Assembly (NCBI GenBank): GCA_035700805.1
Contig: DASSOG010000003.1
Span: forward strand, 1 to 64,000
DNA: 64,000 nucleotides
Origin: JAGWRI01 sp035700805
GTDB taxonomy: Bacteria; Gemmatimonadota; Gemmatimonadetes; Gemmatimonadales; Gemmatimonadaceae
Reading direction: 5' to 3'
The notes under the pieces are model-generated. The model made no database searches. It was not told where the DNA came from and was given only the letters and a program-made list of their open reading frames with translations. Positions 7,446 through 19,076 of this stretch are shown one piece after another. The position numbers and the translations under genes were made by a program. Numbering within the stretch: the stretch's first letter is position 1; the number at the start of each line of letters is the position of its first letter.

Positions 7446-8588
7446 ATGCCCACCCCGTTCCTGAGTTCCGAGGAGTATGATGAGCGTGCGCATCAACTCT
7501 ACAACGAGGGGTCGTACGACGAAGCGCTGGACGTATTGCGCGAGGGGTTGACGCTCTATCCCAACTCGGTTGAGCTGCACATAGGCGTCGGCTACGCGCG
7601 CCTGGCGCGCGAGGAATTCGCGTGGGCCCGTCGCAGCTTTGAGGAAGCGCTGGTGCTCGAGCCCGAGCACGAGGACGCGCTTGCCGGCCTCGGGGAGACG
7701 CTGCTGCGCCTGGGGCAGGAGGAAGCCGCCACCCGCTGCTTCAACCGCATCTTCGAGCTCGGCTACTCGGACGACCTGGACCTCATGCTCCAGTCGGGGC
7801 GCGCGCTCTTTCGCGAGGCGTCCAGCCGCGAGCGGAGCGAGCTGTTCGAGCTCGCCATCCGGTTCTTCGAGGAGGCCGTGCGTCAGGCGCCCGATTCGGC
7901 GGAGGCCGCGGCGTGCCTGGGGTACGCGGAACATCGGCTGGGCGATGACACCGCGGCCATCGCGTCGCTGCGCAACTCGCTCCGCCTGGACGCGGAGCAC
8001 GCTGAGGCGCGCATCTACCTGGCCAACATCCTGTATGACCGTAACGATTCCGAAGGTGCCCTCTACCACCTGGAGCAGACGCGCCCCGAGGACCACTGGG
8101 ACGAGCTGGGCCTCTGGCGGCTGATCGAGCTCAAGCGGTCCGTGTACAACCTGCCCGAGAACGACCCGGAGCTTGCGCCGTGGCAGGCGCGCATCGCGGA
8201 GCTGGACGACGACCTGGATGATATTGACGAGTTGCTGATGGAGGTGGATGTGCGTGACGCCCTGAATCCCGAACGGATGGGGCGGCACCAGCTGGAGATG
8301 TTCGGGGCGCTGCTCTCGGCGATGGCCGACCCCAGGGAGGTGGACGAGGGTCCGCGTCTCCACCAGGTCGTGGGCGGGGATGGCCTGAGCTTTGAGGGAT
8401 CGTGGGAGGAAATTGTGCTCGGCATGCGAGACGCGGGCGCGGTGGACCAGGCTGCCTCCCTGCACGAGTACATGAAGGGGCGGGCCGAGCGTGAGTTTGC
8501 GGCCACGGGAGTGGAGCTTCCGAGCACCGACGCGGAGAGTTTCCTGCGGGCCCTGGCACGCGCGGGCCTGCTGCGCATCGTGCGGTGA
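7446..8588 (+). CDS. TPR-repeat protein
   Basis: A 380-residue soluble protein rich in acidic residues. Its first about 230 residues are consecutive tetratricopeptide repeats (units such as YDEALDVLREGLTLYPNSVE and AWARRSFEEALVLEPEHEDA). The C-terminal third is a different, helical domain without recognised motif, including a run of acidic residues DDDLDDIDELLMEVDV. The start is set by GGAGG at 7430. The stop overlaps the next gene's GTG by 4 bp. Probably a scaffold; partner unknown. Confidence 0.85.
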   Translation: MPTPFLSSEEYDERAHQLYNEGSYDEALDVLREGLTLYPNSVELHIGVGYARLAREEFAWARRSFEEALVLEPEHEDALAGLGETLLRLGQEEAATRCFNRIFELGYSDDLDLMLQSGRALFREASSRERSELFELAIRFFEEAVRQAPDSAEAAACLGYAEHRLGDDTAAIASLRNSLRLDAEHAEARIYLANILYDRNDSEGALYHLEQTRPEDHWDELGLWRLIELKRSVYNLPENDPELAPWQARIAELDDDLDDIDELLMEVDVRDALNPERMGRHQLEMFGALLSAMADPREVDEGPRLHQVVGGDGLSFEGSWEEIVLGMRDAGAVDQAASLHEYMKGRAEREFAATGVELPSTDAESFLRALARAGLLRIVR

Positions 8589-9619
8589 GTGTTCCCGGGT
8601 TTGAGGCCGCGCGTGCGGCGGTGCAGGCCGCGCGCGTGGCCATCATCAGCGTGGATCCGTCCAAACACGCCGAGGACCTGGCGGCCGACCTGCTGGAGGC
8701 GTGGTCGGAGGTGGAGGGTGCGTTGCGCGTGCTGCTGGAGGGCAGCCACAGCACGGGCGTGGAGCTGATCCGCGAAGCGCGCAACCGGCAGTTGCTGGGC
8801 TTTGATCAGGCGAATGCCCTGGCGGGCTTCCTCGCGGTGCGCGACCGCACGCGCGAGACCGGCTACGAACCCACCGTGTCCGACCTGAACGCTGCCCGGC
8901 TGGCGATGTCGGCGCTGGATGGCGCGCTGGACGCATTCGCGCGCGGCCCGGACCTCGATGTCACGGCCCCCGTCGAGGATGGCGATTTTGCCGTGGACCG
9001 CGAGCCCGACGGCCCGCCCGTGAGCAGCATGACGCCGCCGGGTATGAGGACGTCGCCCATTGCGAACCCCAGGCCGGTGCGGTTGCCCCGCGAGCGCTCG
9101 ACTTCGCACACCGGACTCTGGATTTTCGTGGTGCTCCTCCTGCTGGCGGGCGGAGGCGCGGCATATTACTGGTATGGCGGTCCCCGCCGGGACGCGCTGA
9201 TGGGCCGGGCCATTTCCGAATTCGATGCGGGGCAGCTTGACGCCGCCACCATCGCCTTCCGCCGCGTGCTGCAGGTGGATCCCACGTACGCCATTGCGCA
9301 CGTGTACCTGGCGCGCATTGCGCGCAACACCGGCAACATGCCGGCCGCCAACGAGGAGCTGCAGCTCGCGATCACCGCCGATCCCACCAGTTCGCTCGCC
9401 CTGCGCGAAATGGGCGCTTACCTGTTTACCGCCGGGGACTACGAACTGGCGCGCAAGTTCTATGTGCGCGCGGTGTCCGCGGATCCCGAGAACGAGGCCG
9501 CCATGGGGTACTTGGGGTGTACGCTGGTCAAGCTCGGCCGCGTGGATGAGGGCGAGCGCTGGATTACGCGGGCGGGGCCAGGCGTGTGGACGTCGTGCGT
9601 GGCCGCGGGAAGCCAGTGA
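8585..9619 (+). CDS. membrane-anchored TPR protein
   Basis: A 344-residue protein starting with GTG in a GTGA overlap with the preceding TPR gene. Residues 1-120 form an acidic helical domain of unknown type, followed by a disordered Pro/Arg-rich linker, one transmembrane helix near residues 178-198 (WIFVVLLLLAGGG), and a C-terminal TPR domain (FDAGQLDAATIAFRRVLQVD). The N-terminal part faces the opposite side of the membrane from the TPRs. Coupled to the soluble TPR gene upstream and the desaturase downstream. Confidence 0.82.
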   Translation: MSVPGFEAARAAVQAARVAIISVDPSKHAEDLAADLLEAWSEVEGALRVLLEGSHSTGVELIREARNRQLLGFDQANALAGFLAVRDRTRETGYEPTVSDLNAARLAMSALDGALDAFARGPDLDVTAPVEDGDFAVDREPDGPPVSSMTPPGMRTSPIANPRPVRLPRERSTSHTGLWIFVVLLLLAGGGAAYYWYGGPRRDALMGRAISEFDAGQLDAATIAFRRVLQVDPTYAIAHVYLARIARNTGNMPAANEELQLAITADPTSSLALREMGAYLFTAGDYELARKFYVRAVSADPENEAAMGYLGCTLVKLGRVDEGERWITRAGPGVWTSCVAAGSQ

Positions 9620-10713
9620 CGGAGCGCGGGCAGTCGGAACCTCTCCGCATGAAGCCTGAAGCGACGGCGGGCCCCGTTCCCGGAGCGACGTCCACCCACG
9701 GGTCCAGGGCGCGGGCGAACCTGGCCTGGCGGGACATGGTGGCGCCGTTCGAGGCGCCGTCGCTCACCCGCTCCCTCTGGCAGGTGGCCAGCACGCTCAT
9801 ACCGCTGGCCATTGCGTTCTACCTGATGTATCGCAGCCTCGTGCTCCCCTATTGGATCACGCTGCTGCTGGCCATCCCGACGGCTGGCCTCACGGTGCGC
9901 ACCTTCACCATCATGCACGACTGCGCGCACGGTTCACTGTTCGGCCAGCGATGGGCCAACGACCTGATCGGATGGTGCACCGGGGTGCTCGCCCTCACCC
10001 CCTACGTCCAGTGGCGGCGCGACCACGTGCTGCATCACGCGTCGTCCGGCGACCTCACGCGTCGCGGCCACGGCGATGTCTGGACACTGACGGTCCGGGA
10101 ATACCAGGCGCGTTCACGCCTGGGCAAGTTCCGCTATCGCCTGTTCCGGCACCCCGTGGTGCTGTTCGGGCTTGGCCCGCTCTACCTGGCGCTCGGGCAG
10201 CGGTGGCGGGGGCGGGGCACGGCGACCGGGGCCAAGGAGCAGGCGAGTGTGCGCGAGACCGACCTGGCGCTGGTCGCGCTGATCCTCGGCTTCTCGGTGC
10301 TCATTGGCCCGCTGGCGCTCGTCAAGATCTATGTTCCCGTATTCATGCTCGCCGGGGCGTCGGGCATCTGGCTGTTCTACGTGCAGCACCAGTTTGAGGA
10401 CACGTACTGGGAAGAGCACGCAGCGTGGGATTACGTCAGTGCGTCCATACAGGGCAGTTCGTATTACAAGCTGCCCGCCGTCCTGAACTGGTTCACGTGC
10501 AACATCGGGTTGCACCATGTGCACCACCTGAGCCCCAGGATTCCCAACTACCGGCTGCAGGCCTGTCATCGGGCCAACGCGCGGCTGCAGGAGGCCACGA
10601 CGATTGGCCTGCTCCAGAGCCGCGCGAGCGTCCGCCTCACCCTGTGGGACGAGGAGACCAACCGCCTGGTGGGATGGAGCGCCGCGCGAACACGGACGGC
10701 ACCAGCGACGTGA
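9616..10713 (+). CDS. membrane fatty acid desaturase
   Basis: A 365-residue integral-membrane di-iron desaturase with the three His boxes: H101-DCA-H105, H137-VL-HH, and a distal HHVHH in NIGLHHVHHLSPRIPNY. Two hydrophobic pairs separate them as in plant omega-6/omega-3 and DesA desaturases, introducing double bonds into acyl lipids. The GTG at 9616 is chosen for its GTGA overlap with the preceding stop, the local pattern; ATG 9649 is an alternative. Coupled to the M16 gene downstream by another GTGA. Confidence 0.88.
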   Translation: MTERGQSEPLRMKPEATAGPVPGATSTHGSRARANLAWRDMVAPFEAPSLTRSLWQVASTLIPLAIAFYLMYRSLVLPYWITLLLAIPTAGLTVRTFTIMHDCAHGSLFGQRWANDLIGWCTGVLALTPYVQWRRDHVLHHASSGDLTRRGHGDVWTLTVREYQARSRLGKFRYRLFRHPVVLFGLGPLYLALGQRWRGRGTATGAKEQASVRETDLALVALILGFSVLIGPLALVKIYVPVFMLAGASGIWLFYVQHQFEDTYWEEHAAWDYVSASIQGSSYYKLPAVLNWFTCNIGLHHVHHLSPRIPNYRLQACHRANARLQEATTIGLLQSRASVRLTLWDEETNRLVGWSAARTRTAPAT

Positions 10714-13355
10714 AGCGCGAAGTGCCTGATCCCGTGCCGCCCCTCCTCGACCCGTCCACCGTCCACCGGCACGTCCTCCGCAACGGCCTCACGGTCCTCA
10801 TCCGCCGCGACCCGTCGGCGCCGGTGGTGGCTATCGTCACGCACGTCAAGGCCGGCTACTTCGACGAGACGGATGACGTCGCCGGCATTGCCCACGTGCT
10901 GGAGCACATGTACTTCAAGGGCACGCCGAGACGCGGGGTGGGGGAGATCTCCCGGCAGACCAAGGCGGTGGGCGGCTACCTGAACGCCGGCACGATCTAC
11001 GACCACACCACCTACTACACGGTGGTGCCGTCGTCAGGATTTGCCCAGGCGCTCGATATCCAGGCCGATGCGTACGCCAATTCCCTTATAGACGCCGGTG
11101 AGTTGAAGCGCGAACTGGAGGTCATCATCCAGGAAGCCCGGCGCAAGGCCGACAGCCCGGGTGCCGTGGCCACCGAGACCATGTACGAACTGCTCTTCGA
11201 CCATCACCGCATGCGCCGCTGGCGCATCGGCCGCGAACCGGGGCTGCGCGCGCTCACCCGCGGCGCGGTGATGGAGTTCTACCGCAACTTCTACCGCCCC
11301 AGCACCACCATCCTCACGATTGTCGGCGACGTGGACGTGGACGATACGCTGCGGCACGTGGAGTCGCGCTACGGCGCCGCGCCCAGTGGCGACCCCGATC
11401 GCTCGCCGGGCCCCGACGAATCCGGGCCGCCCGGCTTTCGCTACCGGGAACTGGACGGCGACATCACGCAGTCGCAATTCGTCCTCGGCTGGCGTACCCC
11501 GGCCACGCTGCACCCGGACTCCGTGCCGCTGGACCTGCTGGCCACGATCCTGGCCACCGGCCGCGCGTCCCGCCTGTACCGCGCCGTGCGCGAACGCAAA
11601 CTCGTATCGTCCATCTCGGCGTACAACTACGTCCCCACACAGCTTGGGGTGTTCACCATCCACGCGGAGGGGCAGCCGGCCACGCTGGCCGACGCGGTGC
11701 GCGCCACGTGGCGGCAGGTGCTGGGCATTCGCGAGCACGGCGTCCTGGACGGCGAGGTCATGCGCGCACAGCGAATTGTGGAGGCAGGCATGCTCCGCCG
11801 GCTGGAAGACATGGAAGGGCAGGCCAACCATCTGGCCGAGTGGGAGGCGCTGGGCGGATGGGAGTTGGGCGGCGAGTGCTACGCGCAGCTCATGCACTGC
11901 ACGGCCGGGCAGGTGCACGAGGCGGCGCGGAAATACCTGGATCCCGAAAACGTGGCGGTGCTCACGTACCGTCCGGCGTCGGCGCCGGAGGTTGCCAAAG
12001 GCACGGCCGCCATGCGCGCGCTGCTGGGCGCCGTGGCGCCCGCACCCCAACGGCCGCCCGTGCAGCCGGTGGTTGCGGCCGCGCCGGGCCCGCGCCCCGG
12101 CGCGACGTTCGAACGCGAGGAAGCGGGAGTCCGCGTGTACCGCACGGCCAGGGGTGTGCCGGTGCTCGTGCGGCGCAAGCCGGGTTCGCCCATGACACAC
12201 GTCGGCGTGTTCGTCAGTGGAGGCGCGGCGCAGGAATCGCCGGACCTGGCGGGGCTCACGGCGCTCATGGTCCGGTCGGCGGTGAAGGGCACGGCCACGC
12301 GCTCAGCGGAGCAGATTGCGGAGGCGGGTGAGCTGCTGGGTGGGAGCGTGAGTCCGGTGGCCGGCCCCGACTCGTTCGGCTGGTCCATCTCGGTGCCGGC
12401 GCACCGGTATGCCGAAGCGGTGATGCTGCTGGCCGACGTGGCGCAGCATGCCACCATTCCCGAGCCGGGCCTGGAGACCGAACGCGAGACCGCCATTGCG
12501 CAGGTGGCGGCGGTGCGGGACGACATGTACCGCTACCCGATGCGGCTGGCCATGTCCGCGGCATTCGCCGGGCACCCGTACGGCGTGCCCACCGGCGGCA
12601 CCGACCAGTCGCTGCGGGCCATTCCGGCGGAGGCCGTACGGCGGTGGCACGCGGCGCGCGTCCTGGAGGGGCCGGCCGTGGTGGGAGTGGTGGGTGACGC
12701 CGACCCCGATGCCCTGGCCGACGCGGCGGCGCGGGCGTTCAGTGAATTATCATATTCGGCTGCGGCGCCACTGCCGGTGGCGGCGTGGCCCGCCCAGGCG
12801 CAGGTGGCGCTTGAATCGCGGGACAAGGCGCAGACCGCGCTGCTCATGCTGTTCCCCGGCCCATCGCGCCACGACGACGATCGATTTGTGGCGGGACTGG
12901 TGGCCGGCATCGCCAGCGGGTTGGGCGGCCGGTTCTTTGAGGAATTGCGCGAGAAGCAATCACTGGCCTACACGGTCCATGCGTTCGCGGCCGATCATCG
13001 GCTGGCGGGCACCTTTGGCGCGTACATCGCCATGTCGCCGGAAAACGAGGAGGTGGCCCGCGCCGGACTCCTGGCCGAGTTCGCAAAGCTGCGCGACGGC
13101 GAGGTGGGCCCCGAGGAGCTGGAGCACGCCAGGAACTACGCGCTGGGGGTGCATGCCATCCAGTTGCAGCGGGGCGCGGCGGTGCTGAGCGACGTGGTCG
13201 CCGCGTGGCTGGACGGGCGGCTGGCCGGGCTTGAGGAGTTTGAGCCGCGCGTGCGGGCGGTGACACCGGAGCGGATCCAGGCGCTGTCGCGGCGCTGCTT
13301 TGAGCCGAGCCGCCGGGTGGAGGGGATCGTCCGCGGCGTGCCGCACACCGCCTGA
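10710..13355 (+). CDS. M16 zinc metallopeptidase, fused active and inactive halves
   Basis: An 881-residue pitrilysin/insulysin-type protein with two M16 modules in one chain, like bacterial pairs that are usually two genes. The first half has the inverted zinc motif H62-VL-E65-H66 followed by the distal EVIIQEARRKADSP glutamates. The second half (from about residue 475) starts THVGVFVSGGAAQE and lacks HxxEH, as usual for the inactive partner; REKQSLAYTVHAF is the conserved substrate-binding R/Y loop. No signal peptide, so cytoplasmic unless exported otherwise. GTG start overlaps the desaturase stop; ATG 10674 is an alternative. Confidence 0.92.
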   Translation: MKREVPDPVPPLLDPSTVHRHVLRNGLTVLIRRDPSAPVVAIVTHVKAGYFDETDDVAGIAHVLEHMYFKGTPRRGVGEISRQTKAVGGYLNAGTIYDHTTYYTVVPSSGFAQALDIQADAYANSLIDAGELKRELEVIIQEARRKADSPGAVATETMYELLFDHHRMRRWRIGREPGLRALTRGAVMEFYRNFYRPSTTILTIVGDVDVDDTLRHVESRYGAAPSGDPDRSPGPDESGPPGFRYRELDGDITQSQFVLGWRTPATLHPDSVPLDLLATILATGRASRLYRAVRERKLVSSISAYNYVPTQLGVFTIHAEGQPATLADAVRATWRQVLGIREHGVLDGEVMRAQRIVEAGMLRRLEDMEGQANHLAEWEALGGWELGGECYAQLMHCTAGQVHEAARKYLDPENVAVLTYRPASAPEVAKGTAAMRALLGAVAPAPQRPPVQPVVAAAPGPRPGATFEREEAGVRVYRTARGVPVLVRRKPGSPMTHVGVFVSGGAAQESPDLAGLTALMVRSAVKGTATRSAEQIAEAGELLGGSVSPVAGPDSFGWSISVPAHRYAEAVMLLADVAQHATIPEPGLETERETAIAQVAAVRDDMYRYPMRLAMSAAFAGHPYGVPTGGTDQSLRAIPAEAVRRWHAARVLEGPAVVGVVGDADPDALADAAARAFSELSYSAAAPLPVAAWPAQAQVALESRDKAQTALLMLFPGPSRHDDDRFVAGLVAGIASGLGGRFFEELREKQSLAYTVHAFAADHRLAGTFGAYIAMSPENEEVARAGLLAEFAKLRDGEVGPEELEHARNYALGVHAIQLQRGAAVLSDVVAAWLDGRLAGLEEFEPRVRAVTPERIQALSRRCFEPSRRVEGIVRGVPHTA

Positions 13356-13365
13356 CGACCGCGCG

Positions 13366-13710
13366 TCAGGCGGCGCGGAACATGAAGTACGCCGCGCCCA
13401 CCAGGCACAACCCGGCCCACAGGAAATCCAGCCGCGGCGGCTGCTTCATATACAGGATGGCAAATGGCACGAACACCGACAGCGTCACCATTTCCTGGAT
13501 CATCTTGAGCTGGCCCAGCGTGAGCACCTGGTAGCCAATGCGATTGGCCGGCACCTGGAACATGTATTCGAAGAAGGCGATGGACCAGCTGATCACGGCC
13601 GCCACATACCACTTGCGGTCGGACAGGTTTCGCAGGTGCGCGTACCACGCGAACGTCATGAACGTGTTGGAGATGATCAGCAGCACCACGGCGCGAATCA
13701 CGGACGACAT
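13366..13710 (-). CDS. DUF486/DMT-type small membrane protein
   Basis: A 114-residue protein with four predicted transmembrane helices. It matches the DUF486 pattern: TFMTFAWYAHLRNL, VISWSIAFFEYMFQVPANRIGY and FTLGQLK-like segment LTLGQLKMIQEMVTL, ending in YFMFRAA. Related by topology to small drug/metabolite transporters, but the function is not established. Convergent with the M16 peptidase only 10 bp away. A GGATCC-rich stretch precedes the start. Confidence 0.85.
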   Translation of the reverse strand: MSSVIRAVVLLIISNTFMTFAWYAHLRNLSDRKWYVAAVISWSIAFFEYMFQVPANRIGYQVLTLGQLKMIQEMVTLSVFVPFAILYMKQPPRLDFLWAGLCLVGAAYFMFRAA

Positions 13711-13835
13711 GCGGGGATCCTCGGGAAGGATCCGTGGCGCGACGGGGCAGGCGCGAGAAGCTGCGGTGCTGGACGGGCCGGGATCCTGGTGGGTGGGGCG
13801 GCCAATGGGCCGCGGGGCCGGCGCCGGGCCGGCCC

Positions 13836-14300
13836 TCAGAACATGGACATCGCCAGGAACGACCGCAGCGAGTCGTTCGTCTGGCGCAACCGGACTGACA
13901 GCAGCCGCACCACGGCCCACAGCACCTTGTAGCCCAGCTCGTGGTTGAAGTCCAGCAGCATCTCGAACTCGGGGCGGCTGATGGTGAGCGCAGTCGTGCC
14001 GCCGTTGGAGATGGCATGCGTGGAACGTTCGGTGCGGTCGAACACGGCCATCTCGCCAAAGAGCGCGCCGGGCTTGAGCACCGCCAGCGCTTCCTCGCCG
14101 CTGCCCGGCACGTCGCGGCTGATGCGCACCTCGCCGTCGGTGATCAGGTACAGGCGGTTGCCCGATTCGCCTTCATGGAAGATGTACTCGCCCGAGACCC
14201 ACTTCTCTTCCTTGCACACCTCGGCGACGGCGCTCAATTCGTCGTCGTCCAGGTCCTTGAAAATGGGTACGGCGCGCAGATAGTCGGTGACTTCGGGCAT
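13836..14300 (-). CDS. cyclic-nucleotide-binding domain protein (Crp-like, no DNA-binding domain)
   Basis: A 154-residue stand-alone cNMP-binding beta-roll. Typical elements are FHEGESGNRLYLITDGEVRIS and the phosphate-binding-cassette-like KPGALFGEMAVFDRTERSTHAI (FGEMA matches the cassette start). There is no C-terminal helix-turn-helix; the chain ends after the long helix LLSVRLRQTNDSLRSFL. It is therefore a signalling or scaffold module and not a transcription factor. Monocistronic in appearance, with 125 bp to the DUF486 gene. Confidence 0.85.
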   Translation of the reverse strand: MPEVTDYLRAVPIFKDLDDDELSAVAEVCKEEKWVSGEYIFHEGESGNRLYLITDGEVRISRDVPGSGEEALAVLKPGALFGEMAVFDRTERSTHAISNGGTTALTISRPEFEMLLDFNHELGYKVLWAVVRLLSVRLRQTNDSLRSFLAMSMF

Positions 14301-14465
14301 CCGGGCCTCTGAAAACGGGGCGGAAGGGGCAAGCTAGGCGCCGCCGGGGGCCGAGGCAAGCAGGGTGCCACGGCGTGGCGGCGCCTGCGATGCGAGTGCC
14401 CCGGCTGGATCCCGTGACCTCGCGTCGCGCCGGCTCACGCGGCAGGGCGGGTTTAGATTGCCGAG

Positions 14466-14999
14466 ATGGTTGTACGTCGAGGGTTGCGCCAGGTCCCCAA
14501 CCTGATCTCGATCTCCCGGCTCATCATGGCCGCGGCCTTCGTCGCGATTGACACGGCGCAGGCCCGGATCCTGCTCGTCGCGCTCGCCGCCGCCACCGAC
14601 TTCCTGGACGGCTACATCGCCCGCCGCGCGCGCATCACCAGCCGGGCGGGCGCGCTCATTGACCCCATCTCCGACCGCGTGTTCGTGCTCACCGCGGTCG
14701 CCACGTTTCTCTACCTCGGGCGCATCAGCACCCTCGGCTACTTCATCATCATCCTGCGCGACCTCATGACCGCGGTCGGGTTCCTGGTGGCGCGCACCAT
14801 TCCGTGGCTGCGTCCCATACGCTTCCGGGCGCGAATCTCCGGCAAGGTCGTGACGTCGCTGCAGCTGCTCACGTTTGCCGCCATCCTCGTACGGCCGGCC
14901 TGGGTGACCCCGTTGATAGCCGGCGTGTTCGTGGCGTCCTGCTGGGCGGTGTACGACTACACGATGATGCTCTGGCGGGAGCGGGAACGCGCGGCGTGA
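14466..14999 (+). CDS. CDP-alcohol phosphatidyltransferase (PgsA-like)
   Basis: A 177-residue membrane enzyme with the complete CDP-alcohol signature DxxDGxxARx8GxxxDxxxD: Asp45, Asp48, Gly49, Ala52-Arg53, Gly62, Asp66, Asp70. Such enzymes exchange CMP on CDP-diacylglycerol for an alcohol; the NLISISRLIMA start and size favour phosphatidylglycerophosphate synthase. Several hydrophobic helices follow. The stop overlaps the GTG of the next gene by 4 bp. Confidence 0.88.
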   Translation: MVVRRGLRQVPNLISISRLIMAAAFVAIDTAQARILLVALAAATDFLDGYIARRARITSRAGALIDPISDRVFVLTAVATFLYLGRISTLGYFIIILRDLMTAVGFLVARTIPWLRPIRFRARISGKVVTSLQLLTFAAILVRPAWVTPLIAGVFVASCWAVYDYTMMLWRERERAA

Positions 15000-15475
15000 C
15001 GCGACGCCTGCTCGGAGGGCTCGCACTGGCGGCATGCGCGGTGGTGCCGATGCACGTCGCGGCCGCGCAACTGGGCCCGCAGCCCGAGCTCCGGCTGGAC
15101 GTGCTCGGTGCCTCGCCCTGCCGCGTGGAAATGGGCGCCGGCGTCAACCTGGGCGCGGGCAACTACCAGCGCGTCGAGCTGGATGCCGCCGCGGGAGCTT
15201 TCCGCAGGACCGGCGCCCTGGTGGGATCGGGCCGGGTGGACGCCCTCATGCGGCTCCTGCTCGACCCGTTCGGACAGCGCCGCTGGGCGCTTTCGCTGGC
15301 GGGCGGCGTGAGCGCGCGCTATGACGCCGGGGACCGGGTACGGCCGTACCTGGTCGGAATGCTGGACCTTGAGGGGCCGCCGAGCCACGGGGTACGCGTG
15401 GCGTACCAGGTGGGCTTCGGCGGCGGCGTTCGGCTGGGCGTCGTGCTGCGCCGGAGCCGGACAGTCTGGCGGTGA
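14996..15475 (+). CDS. small secreted protein, possible beta-barrel
   Basis: A 159-residue protein with GTG start (GTGA overlap with the phosphatidyltransferase gene). It has an N-terminal signal peptide (RRLLGGLALAACAVVPMHVA, cleavage near AAA-Q). The mature part alternates short Gly-rich strands (GVSARYDAGDRVRPYLVGML, VAYQVGFGGGVRLGVVLRR), suggesting an outer-membrane or beta-rich envelope protein, although it lacks a terminal aromatic residue. No family recognised. Confidence 0.65.
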   Translation: MTRRLLGGLALAACAVVPMHVAAAQLGPQPELRLDVLGASPCRVEMGAGVNLGAGNYQRVELDAAAGAFRRTGALVGSGRVDALMRLLLDPFGQRRWALSLAGGVSARYDAGDRVRPYLVGMLDLEGPPSHGVRVAYQVGFGGGVRLGVVLRRSRTVWR

Positions 15476-15484
15476 GCGGGCCGG

Positions 15485-15772
15485 TCAGGCCGCGCTGACT
15501 GCTTCCTCAGCGACCGCGGGATTCGTCTTGGGCGGCTGGGCAAAGCGCAGGCCCAGCGTCTTGAGCTCCTCGAAGTCGCGCTTGGCCAGTTCCGGATACC
15601 GCTCGGCCATGTACTTCATGGTGTCGTCGAACCACTCGGTCTGATACTCGGGGGCTGACCCGATCACTTCGCACCGCATGATGTGCTGAAACAGCTCGTC
15701 GCGGGCTTCATCGAACGGATTCGGCAGGGTATTCGACGGTGCCCCGCTGAACCGATGTTTGCTCTTGGGCAT
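15485..15772 (-). CDS. hypothetical protein
   Basis: A 95-residue soluble, acidic protein (FDEARDELFQHIMRCEVIGS, TMKYMAERYPELAKRDFEEL), mostly helical by appearance, with a single Cys and no signal peptide. Convergent with the secreted protein gene 9 bp away. Codon use is typical of the window and the reading frame is well formed, so it is likely real. The 187-bp upstream region, shared with dsbA-like, shows no clear promoter. Function unknown. Confidence 0.7.
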   Translation of the reverse strand: MPKSKHRFSGAPSNTLPNPFDEARDELFQHIMRCEVIGSAPEYQTEWFDDTMKYMAERYPELAKRDFEELKTLGLRFAQPPKTNPAVAEEAVSAA

Positions 15773-15959
15773 TGAAACCAGTTGAGGGAAAAAGAGGACA
15801 GGGAATGACTCTGGAAATCTAACGGGTGCGCACGGGGCGCGCAGATGCCCCCGGAGCGGCCGTGTTCGCTTGCCCTCCGCGACGCGTGGAGCCTAGGTTT
15901 GACGGCGCGGCACCGACCGGCGGTGCAACCGCTCACGCGAATCCGCAACCCACGGAGCA

Positions 15960-16691
15960 ATGGCCAAGACCACCCCGAACTCCGGGCGCGCCGGCACACG
16001 CGGCGCCAAGAGCCCGGCCAAGCGCGGCTTCTACATCGTCATCCTGATTGTCGCGGTGCTTGGCATCGGTGGCCTGTCGTACATGGCCACCAGTCCCAGG
16101 GCCGGGGCGAACCAGTGGGACAGCACGCTTCCCAAGCTCACGGCCATGGGCCATGTGGAAGGGAGCGACAGCGCCAGGCTGGAGGTCCTGGAGTTCGCCG
16201 ACTTCGAGTGCCCGGTGTGTGGGCAGTTTGCCACGCTGACCGAGCCGGATATCCGCACGCACCTCATCGACTCGGGCGTGATCCGGATGCGCTTCATGGA
16301 TTTTCCGCTGAACATCCACCGGAACACCTGGAATGCGCACCGCGCGGCCTGGTGCGCCGGCGACCAGGGGCGCTTCTGGCAGTTGCACGACGTGCTCTTC
16401 AACCAGCAGGACAAGTGGAACGGCGAGGCCACCGGCAACCCCGACGGGGTCATCGCGGACTACGCCAAGGCGCTGGGCCTGAACATGGACCAGTTCAACA
16501 AGTGCGTGAGTGACCGCAAGTACCAGGCACAGCTCCAGGCCAATGAGCAGGAGGCGGAGCGCCGCGGCATCAACCAGACCCCCACGTTCGTGTTCGGCAC
16601 CAAGGTGGTGCCGGGGTATCTCACCTACGACCAGTTCAAGGCGGAAGTGGAGCAGGCCCTGGCGCGGCAGGCCGGCTCCGGCAAGCAATGA
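15960..16691 (+). CDS. DsbA-family thiol-disulfide oxidoreductase, membrane-anchored
   Basis: A 243-residue protein with one N-terminal transmembrane anchor (YIVILIVAVLGIGGLS, residues 25-40), then a thioredoxin/DsbA-like domain (Thioredoxin_4). The active site is Cys84-Pro-Val-Cys87 in FADFECPVCGQF, and the cis-Pro loop is NQTPTFVFG. It catalyses disulfide formation or isomerisation outside the cytoplasmic membrane. Its stop overlaps the VKOR gene (ATGA), so donor and re-oxidising partner are coupled. Confidence 0.9.
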   Translation: MAKTTPNSGRAGTRGAKSPAKRGFYIVILIVAVLGIGGLSYMATSPRAGANQWDSTLPKLTAMGHVEGSDSARLEVLEFADFECPVCGQFATLTEPDIRTHLIDSGVIRMRFMDFPLNIHRNTWNAHRAAWCAGDQGRFWQLHDVLFNQQDKWNGEATGNPDGVIADYAKALGLNMDQFNKCVSDRKYQAQLQANEQEAERRGINQTPTFVFGTKVVPGYLTYDQFKAEVEQALARQAGSGKQ

Positions 16692-17108
16692 CCTGGCGCA
16701 TGGGGCTGGCGCTGGTGGCGCTGTGCGGCCTGCTGATTGCCTCGTACATCGCGCTGCACGACCTGGGCTACATCGGGACCATTGCGTGCGGCACCGGCGG
16801 GTGCGAGACGGTACAGACCAGCCGCTGGGCCACCTTCCTGGGCATCAAGGTAGCCGTATGGGGCGTGGCGTATTACCTGCTGGTCTTCGCGCTGGCCATG
16901 GCGTCCACCACGGCGTCGTTCGCCGACGCGCGGTGGCTGCCGCCCGCCATGGTGGGGCTGACCGGGTGGGGCGTGGCGTTCAGTGCGTGGCTCACGTACC
17001 TGGAACTGTTCCGCATCCACGCCATCTGCCGGTGGTGCGTGGGGTCGGCCGGCGTGGTCACGCTGCTCTTCGTGCTGGCGCTGCTGGACTGGCGGATGGC
17101 GCGCCGCC

Positions 17109-19076
<1,968 letters not shown>

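Noticed and set aside
14466..14999. Calling the CDP-alcohol phosphatidyltransferase pgsA outright
   Set aside because: The catalytic motif is shared by several enzymes with different alcohol acceptors, and no neighbour fixes the substrate.
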